The position numbers were made by a program, and so were the translations under genes. From CAYYJR01 sp964472305 (GTDB taxonomy: Bacteria > Armatimonadota > Hebobacteria > CAIYQO01), in assembly GCA_964472305.1 (NCBI GenBank), contig CAYYJR010000010.1:1-64000 (forward strand): a stretch of DNA of 64,000 nucleotides. The letters are read 5' to 3'. The notes beneath the pieces were generated by a model. That model saw nothing but the letters and a program-made list of their open reading frames with translations. It was not told the origin of the DNA and did no database searches. Of the stretch, positions 17,139-26,673 are shown piece after piece. Position 1 is the stretch's first letter. Each line of letters begins with the position of its first letter.

Positions 17139-19778
17139 ATGATCACAGCTCCCAAAATAACACATGCCGATGCGTCCTCGTCGACTCGATCGGTCAAGTC
17201 CACTGGATTCCAGCAAGGTTTGACAATACGCTCACTGTCAGTGATGATCTTCGGATTGTTGCTGATGGGCATGTGGGTGCAATACGAAGAAGTGCACAAC
17301 ATGACCGGCGGGCCGATCGCGGAGAACGCGCCGCCGAACAGCGCCATGGGCGTGATCCTCTTCATCCTGCTGATCTCCGGCCTGCTGTTTCTGCTGCGGC
17401 GGTCACTGCGTCTGGTGCCGGCAGAACTGGTGGTCATCTACGCCGCGCTGCTGGTCGGGGCGCCGTTGATGAGTCAGGGCATGTGGTATCGTTTGTTCGG
17501 CCTGCTGAGCACCATCCCGCACAACCAGGATTTTAAATCGTATGAAAGCCTGCCGCCCATGCTGTGGCCGCATGGCGAGAACCTGATCGGGAATGGCCGC
17601 TTCGTCGACAAGCTGGACGGTTTCACGCATACCGGCGGCGGCAGCGTAGCCTGGCAACCGATAGCGTGGAAGGGTAACTCATACACCTGCCCGGTGCTGA
17701 GCAACGATGGCGATACCAAGGCGCAGGCCAGCCTGCGGGTGACGTTGCCCCGCATGGCGGGCAGCGTGGAGCAACTGGTGCCGGGTGAACAATATTTCTT
17801 TTCCTGCCTCGTGAAAGCTGAGCAGTTAAAACCGGATTCGTTATATTTCGTCAAGATGCAGGTGGATAACGGACGTCTGAACTCGCTGGTGATGCGTGCG
17901 CAGGAAACGCCGAAAACCTTTGCGCTGCCGTCCGGTTTTTTCCGTATCGGCGCCTCCCCCATCACCCTCCCGCGCCAATTACACGACAGCCTCCACCTGT
18001 ATATCGGCCTCAGCGGTCCTGGCAAGTTGGCCATCCATGACGTACAGTTTTTCAACGCGATGGCGGTCGAAGGCGGCTTTTTGGGACGCAATATCGTGCG
18101 GCGGCAGAATCTGGAGAAACTCGACCGCTCCGAGCGCGATTTCACGCTGGTGAAGCCCGACAATATGTGGAGTCTCGCGGGTTTGTACTATCTGTTGCAG
18201 GGTTACATTCCGATCAAGCAGTGGGCACTGCCGGTGTTGGCCTGGTTGGCGCTGGTGGGCGCGCTGTTCCTTGGCTTCTTCGGGTTGAACGTGCTGATGC
18301 GCCGGCAGTGGGTCGAGCACGAGCGCTTCACTTTTCCATTGAATATCGTGCCGCGCTACCTGTTCGGCGGCAAAGTCGGCGACGACGACCACCCCGGCGG
18401 TCTCCTGCGCAACCGGTTGATGTGGCTGGGATTCGGCCTGACCTTCATCATTGTCACGCTGAAGGGTCTGCATTTTTACTATCCCGCGCTACCGCCCTTC
18501 TTGTGGAGCGACGTGTGGGCGCAGTTGGCGGTGAAAGATAACTTTACCAATCCGATGCTGACCACCTTTTTCCAGAGCGTGCGCTTCAGCGTGGTCTTTT
18601 CGCTGCTCGCCATCGCGCTGCTGGCGCAGACCGACATTCTGTTTTCCATCTGGTCTTCCTACCTGCTCTTTCAATTCTTGCCATTTTTCGGTAAGGTGCT
18701 CAACTTCCAGAAATACGCGGGATATCCGTGGGCATTTCAGCAAGCGATCGGCGCGTTCATCGCGTATGCGGTACTGGCGCTCGTGGCGGCACGCCGCCAC
18801 CTGGCCGCAGTGTTCGCGCACGTCATGGGGCGCCAGCAGCTCGATGACTCCGGCGAAGTGGTTTCGTATCGTGGCGCGCTGTGGTGTCTGGCGATCTCCC
18901 TGTTGCTGTTTGCCGCCTGGGGCATCTGGACGAAGATGGGCGCACTCGCCAGCCTGCTCTTCTTCGGCTACATGCTGATAATCGGCTTTGCCGGCAGCAA
19001 AATCCGCGCGGAATGCGGATTGCCATTCGGCTACTGGGCGCCGTACTTCAACATGATGTTCCTCTCCGCCGTGGGCGGCTTCGTGGTCTTCGGCGCCACC
19101 GGCATGCTGGTGGCGACCATGGCCAGCGGTTTCATGAGCGTCTCCTGCTTCTTCTTCATCTCGCCGGTGCAGGTGGAGATGATGGAGCTGGGGCGCTTCT
19201 TCCGCGTGCGCCCACGCGACATCGGCCACGGCCTGCTGCTGGGCCTGCTGGGCGGGGTACTTATCGGTGGATTCGTCTTTCTGTGCTGGACCTACGGCTT
19301 CGGCGCCGACAATCGCGCCACGCAATTTGCCTACAAACAGGACTTCTATTACCGGGGGTATCGTGCGTTAGAGGCGGCTGCGGATTCCAGGGTTACGAGT
19401 AACACGCAAATCGCACCGGCAAATGCCCCGTTGAATTTCGTCCACAACGTGGATGCCAAGGGTATTGGCATCGGGTTCGTCGTGACCTGTGTGCTCTCCT
19501 TCCTGCGCGGGCTGTTCCCGTGGTTCCCACTCCATCCACTCGGGTATGTGCTGGCGACCAGCTTCTTTGCCACCTACGTCTGGTCCACCTGTTTCGTGGC
19601 GTGGATCATCCGGGTGCTCGTCTTCCGAATTGCCGGCACGCGTGCCGTGCGCAACGGCCTGCTGCCGTTCGCCGTCGGCATGTTTCTCGCCTGCGTGGTC
19701 TCGGTGGTGCTCTTCACCTGCGTGGGATGGTGCCTGCGCTCGCTGGGCTACACCGAAGTGTATACCCGGTTGCCGTAA
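17139..19778 (+). CDS. large multi-pass membrane protein, DUF6785/DUF6784-like, transporter candidate
   Basis: The 879-residue product has about fourteen hydrophobic segments, the first ones near residues 30-45, 68-85 and 95-115. A soluble extracytoplasmic domain of about 250 residues follows (roughly 125-375) before the remaining helices. The organisation and segments such as GLNVLMRRQWVEHERFTFPL and ECGLPFGYWAPYFNMM resemble the DUF6785/DUF6784 proteins found in Lentisphaerota, Planctomycetota and Armatimonadota, thought to be permease-like. I start it at the ATG at 17139; a longer frame to 16995 begins only a few bases after the expected transcript start and has no ribosome binding site. 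It is the only transporter-like gene in the window and has its own operator, so uptake of the degradation products is a reasonable inference. Confidence 0.68.
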   Translation: MITAPKITHADASSSTRSVKSTGFQQGLTIRSLSVMIFGLLLMGMWVQYEEVHNMTGGPIAENAPPNSAMGVILFILLISGLLFLLRRSLRLVPAELVVIYAALLVGAPLMSQGMWYRLFGLLSTIPHNQDFKSYESLPPMLWPHGENLIGNGRFVDKLDGFTHTGGGSVAWQPIAWKGNSYTCPVLSNDGDTKAQASLRVTLPRMAGSVEQLVPGEQYFFSCLVKAEQLKPDSLYFVKMQVDNGRLNSLVMRAQETPKTFALPSGFFRIGASPITLPRQLHDSLHLYIGLSGPGKLAIHDVQFFNAMAVEGGFLGRNIVRRQNLEKLDRSERDFTLVKPDNMWSLAGLYYLLQGYIPIKQWALPVLAWLALVGALFLGFFGLNVLMRRQWVEHERFTFPLNIVPRYLFGGKVGDDDHPGGLLRNRLMWLGFGLTFIIVTLKGLHFYYPALPPFLWSDVWAQLAVKDNFTNPMLTTFFQSVRFSVVFSLLAIALLAQTDILFSIWSSYLLFQFLPFFGKVLNFQKYAGYPWAFQQAIGAFIAYAVLALVAARRHLAAVFAHVMGRQQLDDSGEVVSYRGALWCLAISLLLFAAWGIWTKMGALASLLFFGYMLIIGFAGSKIRAECGLPFGYWAPYFNMMFLSAVGGFVVFGATGMLVATMASGFMSVSCFFFISPVQVEMMELGRFFRVRPRDIGHGLLLGLLGGVLIGGFVFLCWTYGFGADNRATQFAYKQDFYYRGYRALEAAADSRVTSNTQIAPANAPLNFVHNVDAKGIGIGFVVTCVLSFLRGLFPWFPLHPLGYVLATSFFATYVWSTCFVAWIIRVLVFRIAGTRAVRNGLLPFAVGMFLACVVSVVLFTCVGWCLRSLGYTEVYTRLP

Positions 19779-19822
19779 AGGCGCGCCGGTGACAGTGCAG
19801 ATGTTTCTTTTCCGGGATTCAG

Positions 19823-20470
19823 ATGACCTTGCCGATGATATCCATGAATGAACAGTCGGTGCCGGGGCGGCGATATTCGCCGGCGGCCTACGAGTCATCC
19901 GTACGTGCCACCAGGGTGTGGACGCCCGTTCTCTCATTCGACGAGTTGTTTGTCCGGAGCGAAAGGCGTATCTTCAACCTCATTCACCGTTTGGTCGGGA
20001 ATTATGAAGATGCTATCGACCTTACCTCCCAAACCTTTCTCTCAGCCTTACGCAACTACCACCAGTTTCGTGGCGAATCCCAGATCGATACCTGGCTGCA
20101 ACGCATCGCGATCAACCAGTGTAAAAATTACTACCGCGATAGTGCGCAGGCGCGGCGCTTCGGCACTATTTCGCTGGATACTGCCCTGGTCTTCGAGGGA
20201 GAATCGTTGCTGCCGGTAGCCGCGGATCACTCCCGCTCCCCGGAACAGTTGCTGGAGCATCGAGAACTCCAGGCGATAATCCGATCTGCCCTCGCGCAAT
20301 TGCCCCCCCTTTTTCGCAATGCCATCCTGTTACGCGATGTACTCGGATTATCATACCAGGAGGTTGCCGATACGACCGGATGCTCGTTGCAGGCAACCAA
20401 ATGCCGTATCTTCCGTGCGCGTGCCTGCTTGCGTACGCTGTTGCGTTCTCATCTGCGTGCCGAGGTATGA
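19823..20470 (+). CDS. ECF-type RNA polymerase sigma factor
   Basis: The 215-residue protein has sigma region 2 at about residues 40-105 (NLIHRLVGNYEDAIDLTSQTF, WLQRIAINQCKNYYR) and region 4 at about 150-205 (LPPLFRNAILLRDVLGLSY, then a helix-turn-helix). That gives the normal size and order of a group IV sigma factor. It lies 44 bases after the transporter candidate on the same strand, so it may be in the same repressor-controlled transcript. No anti-sigma factor gene is next to it. The start is uncertain: ATGs at 19823, 19841 and 19853 lack clear ribosome binding sites. Confidence 0.88.
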   Translation: MTLPMISMNEQSVPGRRYSPAAYESSVRATRVWTPVLSFDELFVRSERRIFNLIHRLVGNYEDAIDLTSQTFLSALRNYHQFRGESQIDTWLQRIAINQCKNYYRDSAQARRFGTISLDTALVFEGESLLPVAADHSRSPEQLLEHRELQAIIRSALAQLPPLFRNAILLRDVLGLSYQEVADTTGCSLQATKCRIFRARACLRTLLRSHLRAEV

Positions 20471-20536
20471 CGCGGCACGGCGCCGATGGCACCATCATCA
20501 GAGCCAACCGTATGCAACAGAACAACTCGTGCGCTC

Positions 20537-20582
20537 TTGACACAGTGCAATCCGGGGTGCTATCATTTCTGATGCGCATCAG
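20537..20582 (+). promoter_or_regulatory. promoter with perfect LacI-type operator, DUF4838 gene 1
   Basis: A -35 TTGACA (20537-20542) and -10 TATCAT (20561-20566) are 18 bases apart. Two bases later is the perfect palindrome CTGATGCGCATCAG (20569-20582). The first gene starts about 90 bases downstream. Confidence 0.88.
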
Positions 20583-20672
20583 GAATACTGCCGGATTCAG
20601 TATTGCGAGCAGCAACCGTAATGCGGTTAGCTGCTGATGACCTGATCGGTCAATACCAGACAAGGAGCCGTG

Positions 20673-23087
20673 ATGAAATTGCGATTACTGCAGATGCTGA
20701 CAATTCTCTGTTTGTTCCTGTTGGCGGTCGCCGTCATCGGGGTAGAGGTTGCTCCCGATGAGTTCACCGCGTCGCCGCAACGGCGGGCGGAGTTGCTGGC
20801 CAAAGTGCGGGCAAGGGACACAGCCTTCGCGGAGGCGAAGGCCAAAGGCCCTACGGTGACGATTGTGCAAAACGGGCAACCGGTAGCGACGATCGTCAGC
20901 GGAACTGAAGATAACACATCGGCGAAACTTCTGCAGGAATGGGTGAAGCTGATGAGCGGCGCCACGCTGCCCATCGCGGACAAACCGGTGGACGGTCAGG
21001 TAGCCATCTATGTCGGCAAGGCGGCACAGGACGCGGGCTTGAACCTGGCGGATATCCAGTGCCGCTCCCAGGAAGGTTATCGCGTCAGATGTGACGGGAA
21101 CAACATCTTCCTGGCCGGACAATCCACTTCCGCCACCTTCTGCGCTGTCGGGCGCTTGTTAGAGGAAGAATTCGGTTGCCGCTACTTCGATTGCACTGCC
21201 TGGGGTAAAGTGTATCCCGAGATCGCCACCCTGAAAGTTCTTAAGCGGGAGTTCATGGTAACACCCGGCTTTATGTACCGCACTATCTGGGGGGCGGAAG
21301 GCGCGTTCGGCAACTACGAAGGCATGACCAAGCGGGGAGCCTGGCGTTATTGGAACGGGGAAGGCGGCAAAGGAGTGCCCATGGGTCATAGCTGGCAAAT
21401 CCTTGGCAAAGGCGAGTTCCAGCAGCATCCCGACTGGTATCGCATGGATGAGAAAGGTCAGCGCATCGATGGTCCCTGGTACAACCTGGGCAATCCGGAT
21501 ATGCGCAAGCGCTTCATCGAATGGGCGCTGAAAGCAAGTGATAACGGGGGGAAAGCGCTCTCGCTCTCGCCACCTGATGATTATCGCGAGGACTTCAGCC
21601 CGGAAGCAAAGCAATATGACAATCCCAACGTTATCGATACCACCTCAGGTCGCATTTCGATGACGGACCGCTTCGTGGGCATTGCGAATGAAGCAGCGAC
21701 CGCGATGTTCAAAGCTAATCCCGATCCCAACGTGCTGTGCGGTTTCTATGCCTACTCCGACTACACGCTGCCGCCAACGAAACCTGAGCTGCAGAAGCTG
21801 TCGCCGAATCTGTGCGTGTGGATCGCCCCGATCCGCTTCAGCCGCTATCACCCGATCGGCTCGCCGTATTCCCCTTCCATGCGAGACTTGAAGCAGATCA
21901 TCGACGGGTGGAGCAATTGCGCTGCCTCGATGGGGTATCGCACATATAATTATAACCTGGGCGAGGTGATGACGCCGTTCTCAAAAATTTCCACCTGGGC
22001 GCACGACATCCCTTACCTGTACCAGCATAAGTTCATCGGGGTCAATTATGAGTCATTCGATGAATGGGAACTGAACGGACCGCATCTGTATCTGTCCATG
22101 CGAATCGGCTACGACCCCAGACTGGATCCATGGGAGATAATGGCGGATTTCTGGGACAAGAGTTATGGCCCGGCTGCCGGGGCCATGGAGAAATACTGGA
22201 TGGAGGTTGACAAAGGATTTATCACCCTCAAAACGGATGCCGGTTCCATACACGCGCTGCCTTACGTCTATACCCAGGAGCGGTTGAAGCTGCTGGATGG
22301 ATACCTTACCGAAGCAGAGCGATTGGTGAAAGGCAATAAGATGTGGGAACCGCGCGTGAATCTGTCACGCCGTGGCTTCACCCGCGCGCAATACTGGCGA
22401 AAATGGTATGATGCAATCAGCCGCGGCGACCTCGACAGCGCCGTCGACACGTTGAATCAGTGGGGAGCCTTCGTCGCGGACTCGATGAAACTGGGCACCA
22501 CGAATAAATACGGCACAACGTATCTCGAACGATTTGTCGTGCAGAACACACAGACCGCATGGGGACGCCTGCATCCCGGACAGATCATTACGCGGCCCGA
22601 ATGGTATCACTTGAAGCCCATCAACTGTGAACCGGACAAAGTGATCGCGGTGCTGCCGGATGAATGGAAGACTGCCACGCGCAACGAGATCGATAAATCG
22701 AATGCCAAGGGGAATCCCTATGATGTCAACTATGACGATGCGGGGTGGAAAACCATCAAGACCTACACCGAAACCCGCAATGCCCAAGGCTTGCCGGAAT
22801 ATTTCGGTGAGATGTGGTACCGGGTCACGTATACCGCTCCGAAGAGCTCGCCCAATCTGCGACTGCATTTCTTCAAAGCAGATCGGAAAGTGACGGTTTA
22901 CATCAACGGCAAGCAGGTAAATGCCCAGGAAGTGGAAGCCTTCAACGGCGCCACCGTCGATGTCACCGGCTTCCTGCAACCCGGCGCGGACAATCAAATT
23001 ACCGTGCTGGTGCGCCATATCCCGCTGCCCGAGATGTTCCTGGGGGGGATAGTGATGCCGGTATACCTGCTCGAAAAAGGCCAGTAA
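20673..23087 (+). CDS. secreted DUF4838 glycosidase-like protein, copy 1
   Basis: The 804-residue protein has a signal peptide (hydrophobic core LLQMLTILCLFLLAVAVIG). An N-terminal alpha/beta domain follows, of the kind that precedes GH20/GH67-type barrels (LLQEWVKLMSGATLPIAD, IYVGKAAQDAGL). A DUF4838 TIM-barrel-like core has LSLSPPDDYREDF, FYAYSDYTLPPTKP and WIAPIRFSRYHP. The C-terminal galactose-binding-like domain begins near residue 700 (LHFFKADRKVTVYINGKQV). DUF4838 proteins sit near alpha-glucuronidases in sequence space, but their substrate is unknown. Copies 2 (37351) and 3 (42970) share most motifs; copy 4 (30431) is more distant. AAGGAG precedes the ATG at 20673. An operator-promoter lies upstream and a strong terminator downstream, so it is a single-gene unit. 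Confidence 0.82.
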   Translation: MKLRLLQMLTILCLFLLAVAVIGVEVAPDEFTASPQRRAELLAKVRARDTAFAEAKAKGPTVTIVQNGQPVATIVSGTEDNTSAKLLQEWVKLMSGATLPIADKPVDGQVAIYVGKAAQDAGLNLADIQCRSQEGYRVRCDGNNIFLAGQSTSATFCAVGRLLEEEFGCRYFDCTAWGKVYPEIATLKVLKREFMVTPGFMYRTIWGAEGAFGNYEGMTKRGAWRYWNGEGGKGVPMGHSWQILGKGEFQQHPDWYRMDEKGQRIDGPWYNLGNPDMRKRFIEWALKASDNGGKALSLSPPDDYREDFSPEAKQYDNPNVIDTTSGRISMTDRFVGIANEAATAMFKANPDPNVLCGFYAYSDYTLPPTKPELQKLSPNLCVWIAPIRFSRYHPIGSPYSPSMRDLKQIIDGWSNCAASMGYRTYNYNLGEVMTPFSKISTWAHDIPYLYQHKFIGVNYESFDEWELNGPHLYLSMRIGYDPRLDPWEIMADFWDKSYGPAAGAMEKYWMEVDKGFITLKTDAGSIHALPYVYTQERLKLLDGYLTEAERLVKGNKMWEPRVNLSRRGFTRAQYWRKWYDAISRGDLDSAVDTLNQWGAFVADSMKLGTTNKYGTTYLERFVVQNTQTAWGRLHPGQIITRPEWYHLKPINCEPDKVIAVLPDEWKTATRNEIDKSNAKGNPYDVNYDDAGWKTIKTYTETRNAQGLPEYFGEMWYRVTYTAPKSSPNLRLHFFKADRKVTVYINGKQVNAQEVEAFNGATVDVTGFLQPGADNQITVLVRHIPLPEMFLGGIVMPVYLLEKGQ

Positions 23088-23102
23088 ACGGTCAACGATG
23101 AT

Positions 23103-23144
23103 GCATCCCCTGCGCACATCCGTCAGGATGTGCGCAGGGGATGC
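23103..23144 (+). terminator. strong terminator hairpin after DUF4838 gene 1
   Basis: A perfect 19-base stem (23103-23121 with 23126-23144) closes a GTCA loop 15 bases after the stop codon. No long U-tract follows, only TGTTGG. The stem is very stable and could also stop converging transcripts. Confidence 0.75.
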
Positions 23145-23264
23145 TGTTGGGTAGGTGATGCCTGCCTGAAATCGTCTTGCGGTTGCACTGCCTGGTCAGC
23201 ATGCTGTCGGCAGATTTCGTCGGCGCACGATGCATCATCGAAGGGATCGCAGTAAGTATATCTC

Positions 23265-23443
23265 CTTGCAGAGTCAACCACGTCATCTATGCCGTCAAAC
23301 AATAGCTTTATTTCCTCCAGGTAGACATCCAGTCCGCCGCTGATGACAAGATCCTTCGCGCGACCGCTGATCGACACATACCCGTCCTCATCGATGGAAC
23401 CGATATCCCCTGTATGAACGACGCCGTCAGCGCAGAAGAAGTT
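23265..23443 (-). pseudogene. fragment of an AMP-forming acyl-CoA ligase
   Basis: On the minus strand the frame reads GVVHTGDIGSIDEDGYVSI, then GRAKDLVISGGLDVYLEEI. These are the conserved TGD motif and the hinge motif (G-R-x-K-D-x-I) that mark the end of the large domain and start of the C-terminal domain in acyl-CoA synthetases and related ligases. Only about 60 residues are recognisable. The upstream 400 residues and the catalytic lysine region are missing, so it is a decayed fragment. Apart from this and the hairpin, the 23088-23703 interval shows no gene. Confidence 0.7.
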
Positions 23444-23703
23444 CTCCGGCGATTTGTTACGACCTGAACCAGTACCCGGTCGCTCGATCGCATGCCGCAT
23501 CGGTGTAACGAACCGGCGTATTGCGCGCTGCCGCCATGCGTTCGCGATGCGCAGACTACCGGGCGTCTTCGATAGTCAGCGTCACTTTATCCATCAGGGG
23601 CGAGCAACAATCCCAACGAGTACGGATTGTGATTCAACAGATGCCTCCTTACGTTGCGGAATACGTACTGGTATCGCGCGACGAAGATACCGGAGATCAT
23701 CGG

Positions 23704-24663
23704 TTATCTCACCAGTGTCGCCGGAGCAAAGTTATGTATATTCTGTACCCAGGTCAGCAGCGGACAGAAGGCATACGTGTGCAGGCCTGCGGCGTCGCGG
23801 TCGAAGTGCGTCAGCATGACGTGCAGGCGGGTGCTGGGGGATGCGCCTTTGGCGAAAATCGTACCGGGCAGTTGGTTGACGGGGATGGCTAACTCGACGG
23901 AATAACCGGTGTCGCGATCGAGGGGCTGGTTGGGGGTGCCATCCACCCGGGTTGCCACGCGCATGCCGGTTACACTGGCGGCGATATCATATTCCGCCCC
24001 CCAGGCCGTGGTTCGTTTCGTATTTACGGCGTCGTAAATAGTGCCGAGAGGACTGATTTCGATCTCCCAGTATTTCAGTTGTGCCGGATCGGGTAGCAGC
24101 AGGATTTCCACGCAATCATAGTTGTAGACTTTGTCATCTCGCGCCGTTTTGGGAGCGATGATATTGGGATCCTTACAGCAAAATAACGCGTACAGGTGCG
24201 TCTCATCCCATAACAGTCGCCAGGTCGTGCCTGGTTCTTCCACCGACCGCAGTTGATTCAACGGATAGACCGTGGTGAAGGTTACGGCGTGCTGCCAAAC
24301 CTTATCATCGGGAAGTCCGTCGATAATCGGCGGTATCCCGGTGTAGGGGATGGTGAATTCCGCCGGACGCGGCCAAGCCAGCAATTGCTGTAAATCAGTT
24401 GTGAAGGTCTGGATGGTCTTGCGTGCCGCGATGAGTTGTTCCTCATCGGCCGGGCTGTCGCCGGTTAACTGCGGAATCGCCTGCAGCATGCCTGCGCGCG
24501 CACATTTGAAGACCCACTCCTGCGATGGCGTCGCCGCGCTTTTCCCAATCAATCGCAGTGCCTGCTGTCCCAACGCGACATCGTCCGGCGTGGGCGTCGC
24601 CTGTGTCTCCCGGGGACACAGCAATAAACCGAGTAACACGAACAAACAGATATGGAATCTCAT
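23704..24663 (-). CDS. secreted CBM9-like carbohydrate-binding protein
   Basis: The 319-residue protein has a signal peptide (ICLFVLLGLLLCPRETQA). A helical spacer follows, and then from about residue 105 a CBM9/DOMON-like beta-sandwich: IPPIIDGLPDDKVWQHA, TWRLLWDETHLYALFCCKDP, DCVEILLLPD and YSVELAIPV. The pattern of 'dgkldd.W' then 'lYv.f.v.D' then 'd.vEvfl.p' is typical of this fold. It likely binds sugars outside the cytoplasm and has no catalytic domain. Its ATG overlaps the TGA of the creatininase-like gene (ATGA), so it is translationally coupled as the last gene of the seven-gene operon started at 34.2 kb. Confidence 0.75.
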   Translation of the reverse strand: MRFHICLFVLLGLLLCPRETQATPTPDDVALGQQALRLIGKSAATPSQEWVFKCARAGMLQAIPQLTGDSPADEEQLIAARKTIQTFTTDLQQLLAWPRPAEFTIPYTGIPPIIDGLPDDKVWQHAVTFTTVYPLNQLRSVEEPGTTWRLLWDETHLYALFCCKDPNIIAPKTARDDKVYNYDCVEILLLPDPAQLKYWEIEISPLGTIYDAVNTKRTTAWGAEYDIAASVTGMRVATRVDGTPNQPLDRDTGYSVELAIPVNQLPGTIFAKGASPSTRLHVMLTHFDRDAAGLHTYAFCPLLTWVQNIHNFAPATLVR

Positions 24664-25460
24664 AACACACCTCGATCACTGATGGTAAGCTGGCGCAATT
24701 CGCGCAACAAGGACAGATATGCCGCCACCGTTTCACGCGTGATTACTTCGCCCTTCTCCGCGGTAGCCTTGGTCGGGCACCCATAGGTGCCGGTTTGACT
24801 GTGTTGGAAGCGCCAGGTTGACCAGAAGATGCGCGAACCCGGACCGAAGTTGTCGCCGCTGACCAGCGCGCTGTGCGAACGCACCGGTTCATCCACTGCC
24901 AGCGACATCTCCACGCGCTGACGCCAGTGCAACAACAGCGACGTTTCATATTCACACGCGTGACAGCATCCGCCCAATTCGCTCTCGCGCACGCGGTTGA
25001 CCACTTCGTTGGCGAGTTGCCAAATGTTCGTGACCAGGATATGGGTATCGCACGCATCGGCGATTTTACGCGCTGCCACGCGGGTGATGCCATCATGATG
25101 ACCATGCGAGTTCATGATGACGACCCGGGTGAACCCCGATTTATGCAGCGAGAGTATGATGTGCTCCAGCGTCGCGATGACCAGTTCCGGCGGCAGCGAA
25201 ATCACCCCCGGCCACGCAAACAATCCTGCGCCGGAGTATCCCGCCCAGACGGTGGGCATCACCAGTATCGGCATCTCCTCCTGTGCCGCCAGCGCGACTT
25301 GGCGTGCCGTTTCCGTGGCAATCATCACATCACATCCGACTGGAAGATGGGGACCGTGCTCTTCCACCTGCCCCACGGGCAGCAACACGATGGCCTGTTG
25401 CCGGGACAACTCGGCCAGTTCCGGCCAGCGATAATCGGTGTAGTAAATGCTCTCTTGCAT
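24660..25460 (-). CDS. creatininase-family amidohydrolase
   Basis: The 266-residue protein matches the creatininase/MftE family in length and metal-site motifs: VEEHGPHLPVGCD (Glu, His, Asp ligands, about residues 33-45), MNSHGHHDG (about 120-128) and CEYETSLLLH (Glu ligand). Family members cleave cyclic or linear amides such as creatinine or formamidopyrimidines, or modify peptides. Those found within sugar loci have no proven role. I start it at the ATG at 25460 (GGGAG upstream) rather than at a longer frame. It lies between the deacetylase-like gene and the CBM9 gene, overlapping the latter. A role in an amidated or N-acylated sugar is possible but unproven. Confidence 0.82.
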   Translation of the reverse strand: MQESIYYTDYRWPELAELSRQQAIVLLPVGQVEEHGPHLPVGCDVMIATETARQVALAAQEEMPILVMPTVWAGYSGAGLFAWPGVISLPPELVIATLEHIILSLHKSGFTRVVIMNSHGHHDGITRVAARKIADACDTHILVTNIWQLANEVVNRVRESELGGCCHACEYETSLLLHWRQRVEMSLAVDEPVRSHSALVSGDNFGPGSRIFWSTWRFQHSQTGTYGCPTKATAEKGEVITRETVAAYLSLLRELRQLTISDRGVL

Positions 25461-25477
25461 AGGCGTCTCCCATCGGC

Positions 25478-26632
25478 TCATTCGGGTGGTATACCGATAC
25501 CCCGTTCCATAATGCGTATCGTCCCTTGCGTGCAGTCCGCTGCCCGCTTCACATGCAGGCGCCACTGTTCCGGCTCTCGCCGGGCATCCAGCACCGTCAG
25601 GTTGTGCGCGGCGAAACGAACACCTTCCCCGACACGGATTTTCAGAAAAAAGGTGTCCAGCACACCGGTGGCTCGGGCGGCGTCCACCGCGCGAAAATCG
25701 AACGTGAGGCCGTGGCGATCCTGTTGCACGTCCGTGCATCGATGATAGACCAGTTGTGAGAAGCCAGCGGCGCTGTCCGGCGCCAGCATGCGGGTAAAGC
25801 GGGTGTCATATGGGTGCAGCAAGCGCACCCAGCGGTCTACCACTTCCCCATTGCGCGTGGGATCGTGATGCAGCAAATTGGGCCAATGCATACCGCAGAC
25901 AACGCCGCCAATCGTGCCGATAGGCTCGGGGGCGGTCATATTCCAGTGGCACAGGTCATGCGTGCGGTCCACGGTGAGCACACCGGCATCGATGCCGAAA
26001 TCGACCGCTTCCGTTTCGCGCTCGCGGTGCATGCCGGCGAAAGGTGTCGAGATGTATTGCATGCCGAACTCCGCGAGCACAGGCGCCAACCCGCCTCCGA
26101 AGCGATGGAGAAACGCGGCAGGGACGAAGCTGCGTGGAAATGGTCCGAGGGCGTGCTGCTCCAGCAGTTGTGCGAAACATGCCATGTGGGCACGCACCTC
26201 GATTTCCGGTCGCATCCGTCCCCTCTGATCATGCCACTCGGCGCGCGAAGGGAGACCCTGTTCCCAAAATTCATGGCCGATGCCGTGCACAGCCAGCTCA
26301 ATCCAGGCGGCATGGTCCCGAATGAAGGCGCTTACTTCATCCAGCCACGGTCCCTGCCAGCGCGCGTTATCCCACGCGGCGCCCATCCAGGTGCTCGACG
26401 GCAGGTCGCGAAGAAGATTCACGCGATCCCATTCGCAGAGCACCATCGCTGCTTGCGGGCGCATGCCCAACCGTTCTCCCAGTTCGACAATCGCCTTGTA
26501 GTCGGCGAGGACGTGGTCGCGCGTGCAGCCACTGCGGAACGGCCCGCCACCGGCGCTATCATCCGCGCCGCTCCACCACCCCACGTCATCGATCACCACC
26601 TGGATCGCCAGGGGGATGCACGCCGTCATCAT
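25478..26632 (-). CDS. polysaccharide-deacetylase-like protein
   Basis: The 384-residue product begins with a beta strand and acidic pair, IQVVIDDVGWWSG. Later it has a histidine-rich segment, ELAVHGIGHEFWEQ (about residues 112-125), and PRSFVPAAFLHRFGGGLAPVL. This is the order of the metal-binding Asp-Asp and His motifs in the NodB/DUF2334-like deacetylase barrel. The exact family is uncertain and motif spacing is not canonical. No signal peptide is seen. Two ATGs (26632 and 26629) follow GAGAGG; the second has better spacing. In the operon it follows the beta-helix gene by 41 bases. Removal of acetyl groups from pectin-derived sugars is a plausible inference. Confidence 0.55.
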   Translation of the reverse strand: MMTACIPLAIQVVIDDVGWWSGADDSAGGGPFRSGCTRDHVLADYKAIVELGERLGMRPQAAMVLCEWDRVNLLRDLPSSTWMGAAWDNARWQGPWLDEVSAFIRDHAAWIELAVHGIGHEFWEQGLPSRAEWHDQRGRMRPEIEVRAHMACFAQLLEQHALGPFPRSFVPAAFLHRFGGGLAPVLAEFGMQYISTPFAGMHRERETEAVDFGIDAGVLTVDRTHDLCHWNMTAPEPIGTIGGVVCGMHWPNLLHHDPTRNGEVVDRWVRLLHPYDTRFTRMLAPDSAAGFSQLVYHRCTDVQQDRHGLTFDFRAVDAARATGVLDTFFLKIRVGEGVRFAAHNLTVLDARREPEQWRLHVKRAADCTQGTIRIMERGIGIPPE

Positions 26633-26673
26633 GATGCCTCTCGCTTTCCGGATACTGCCGGAATCCCGGCAAC

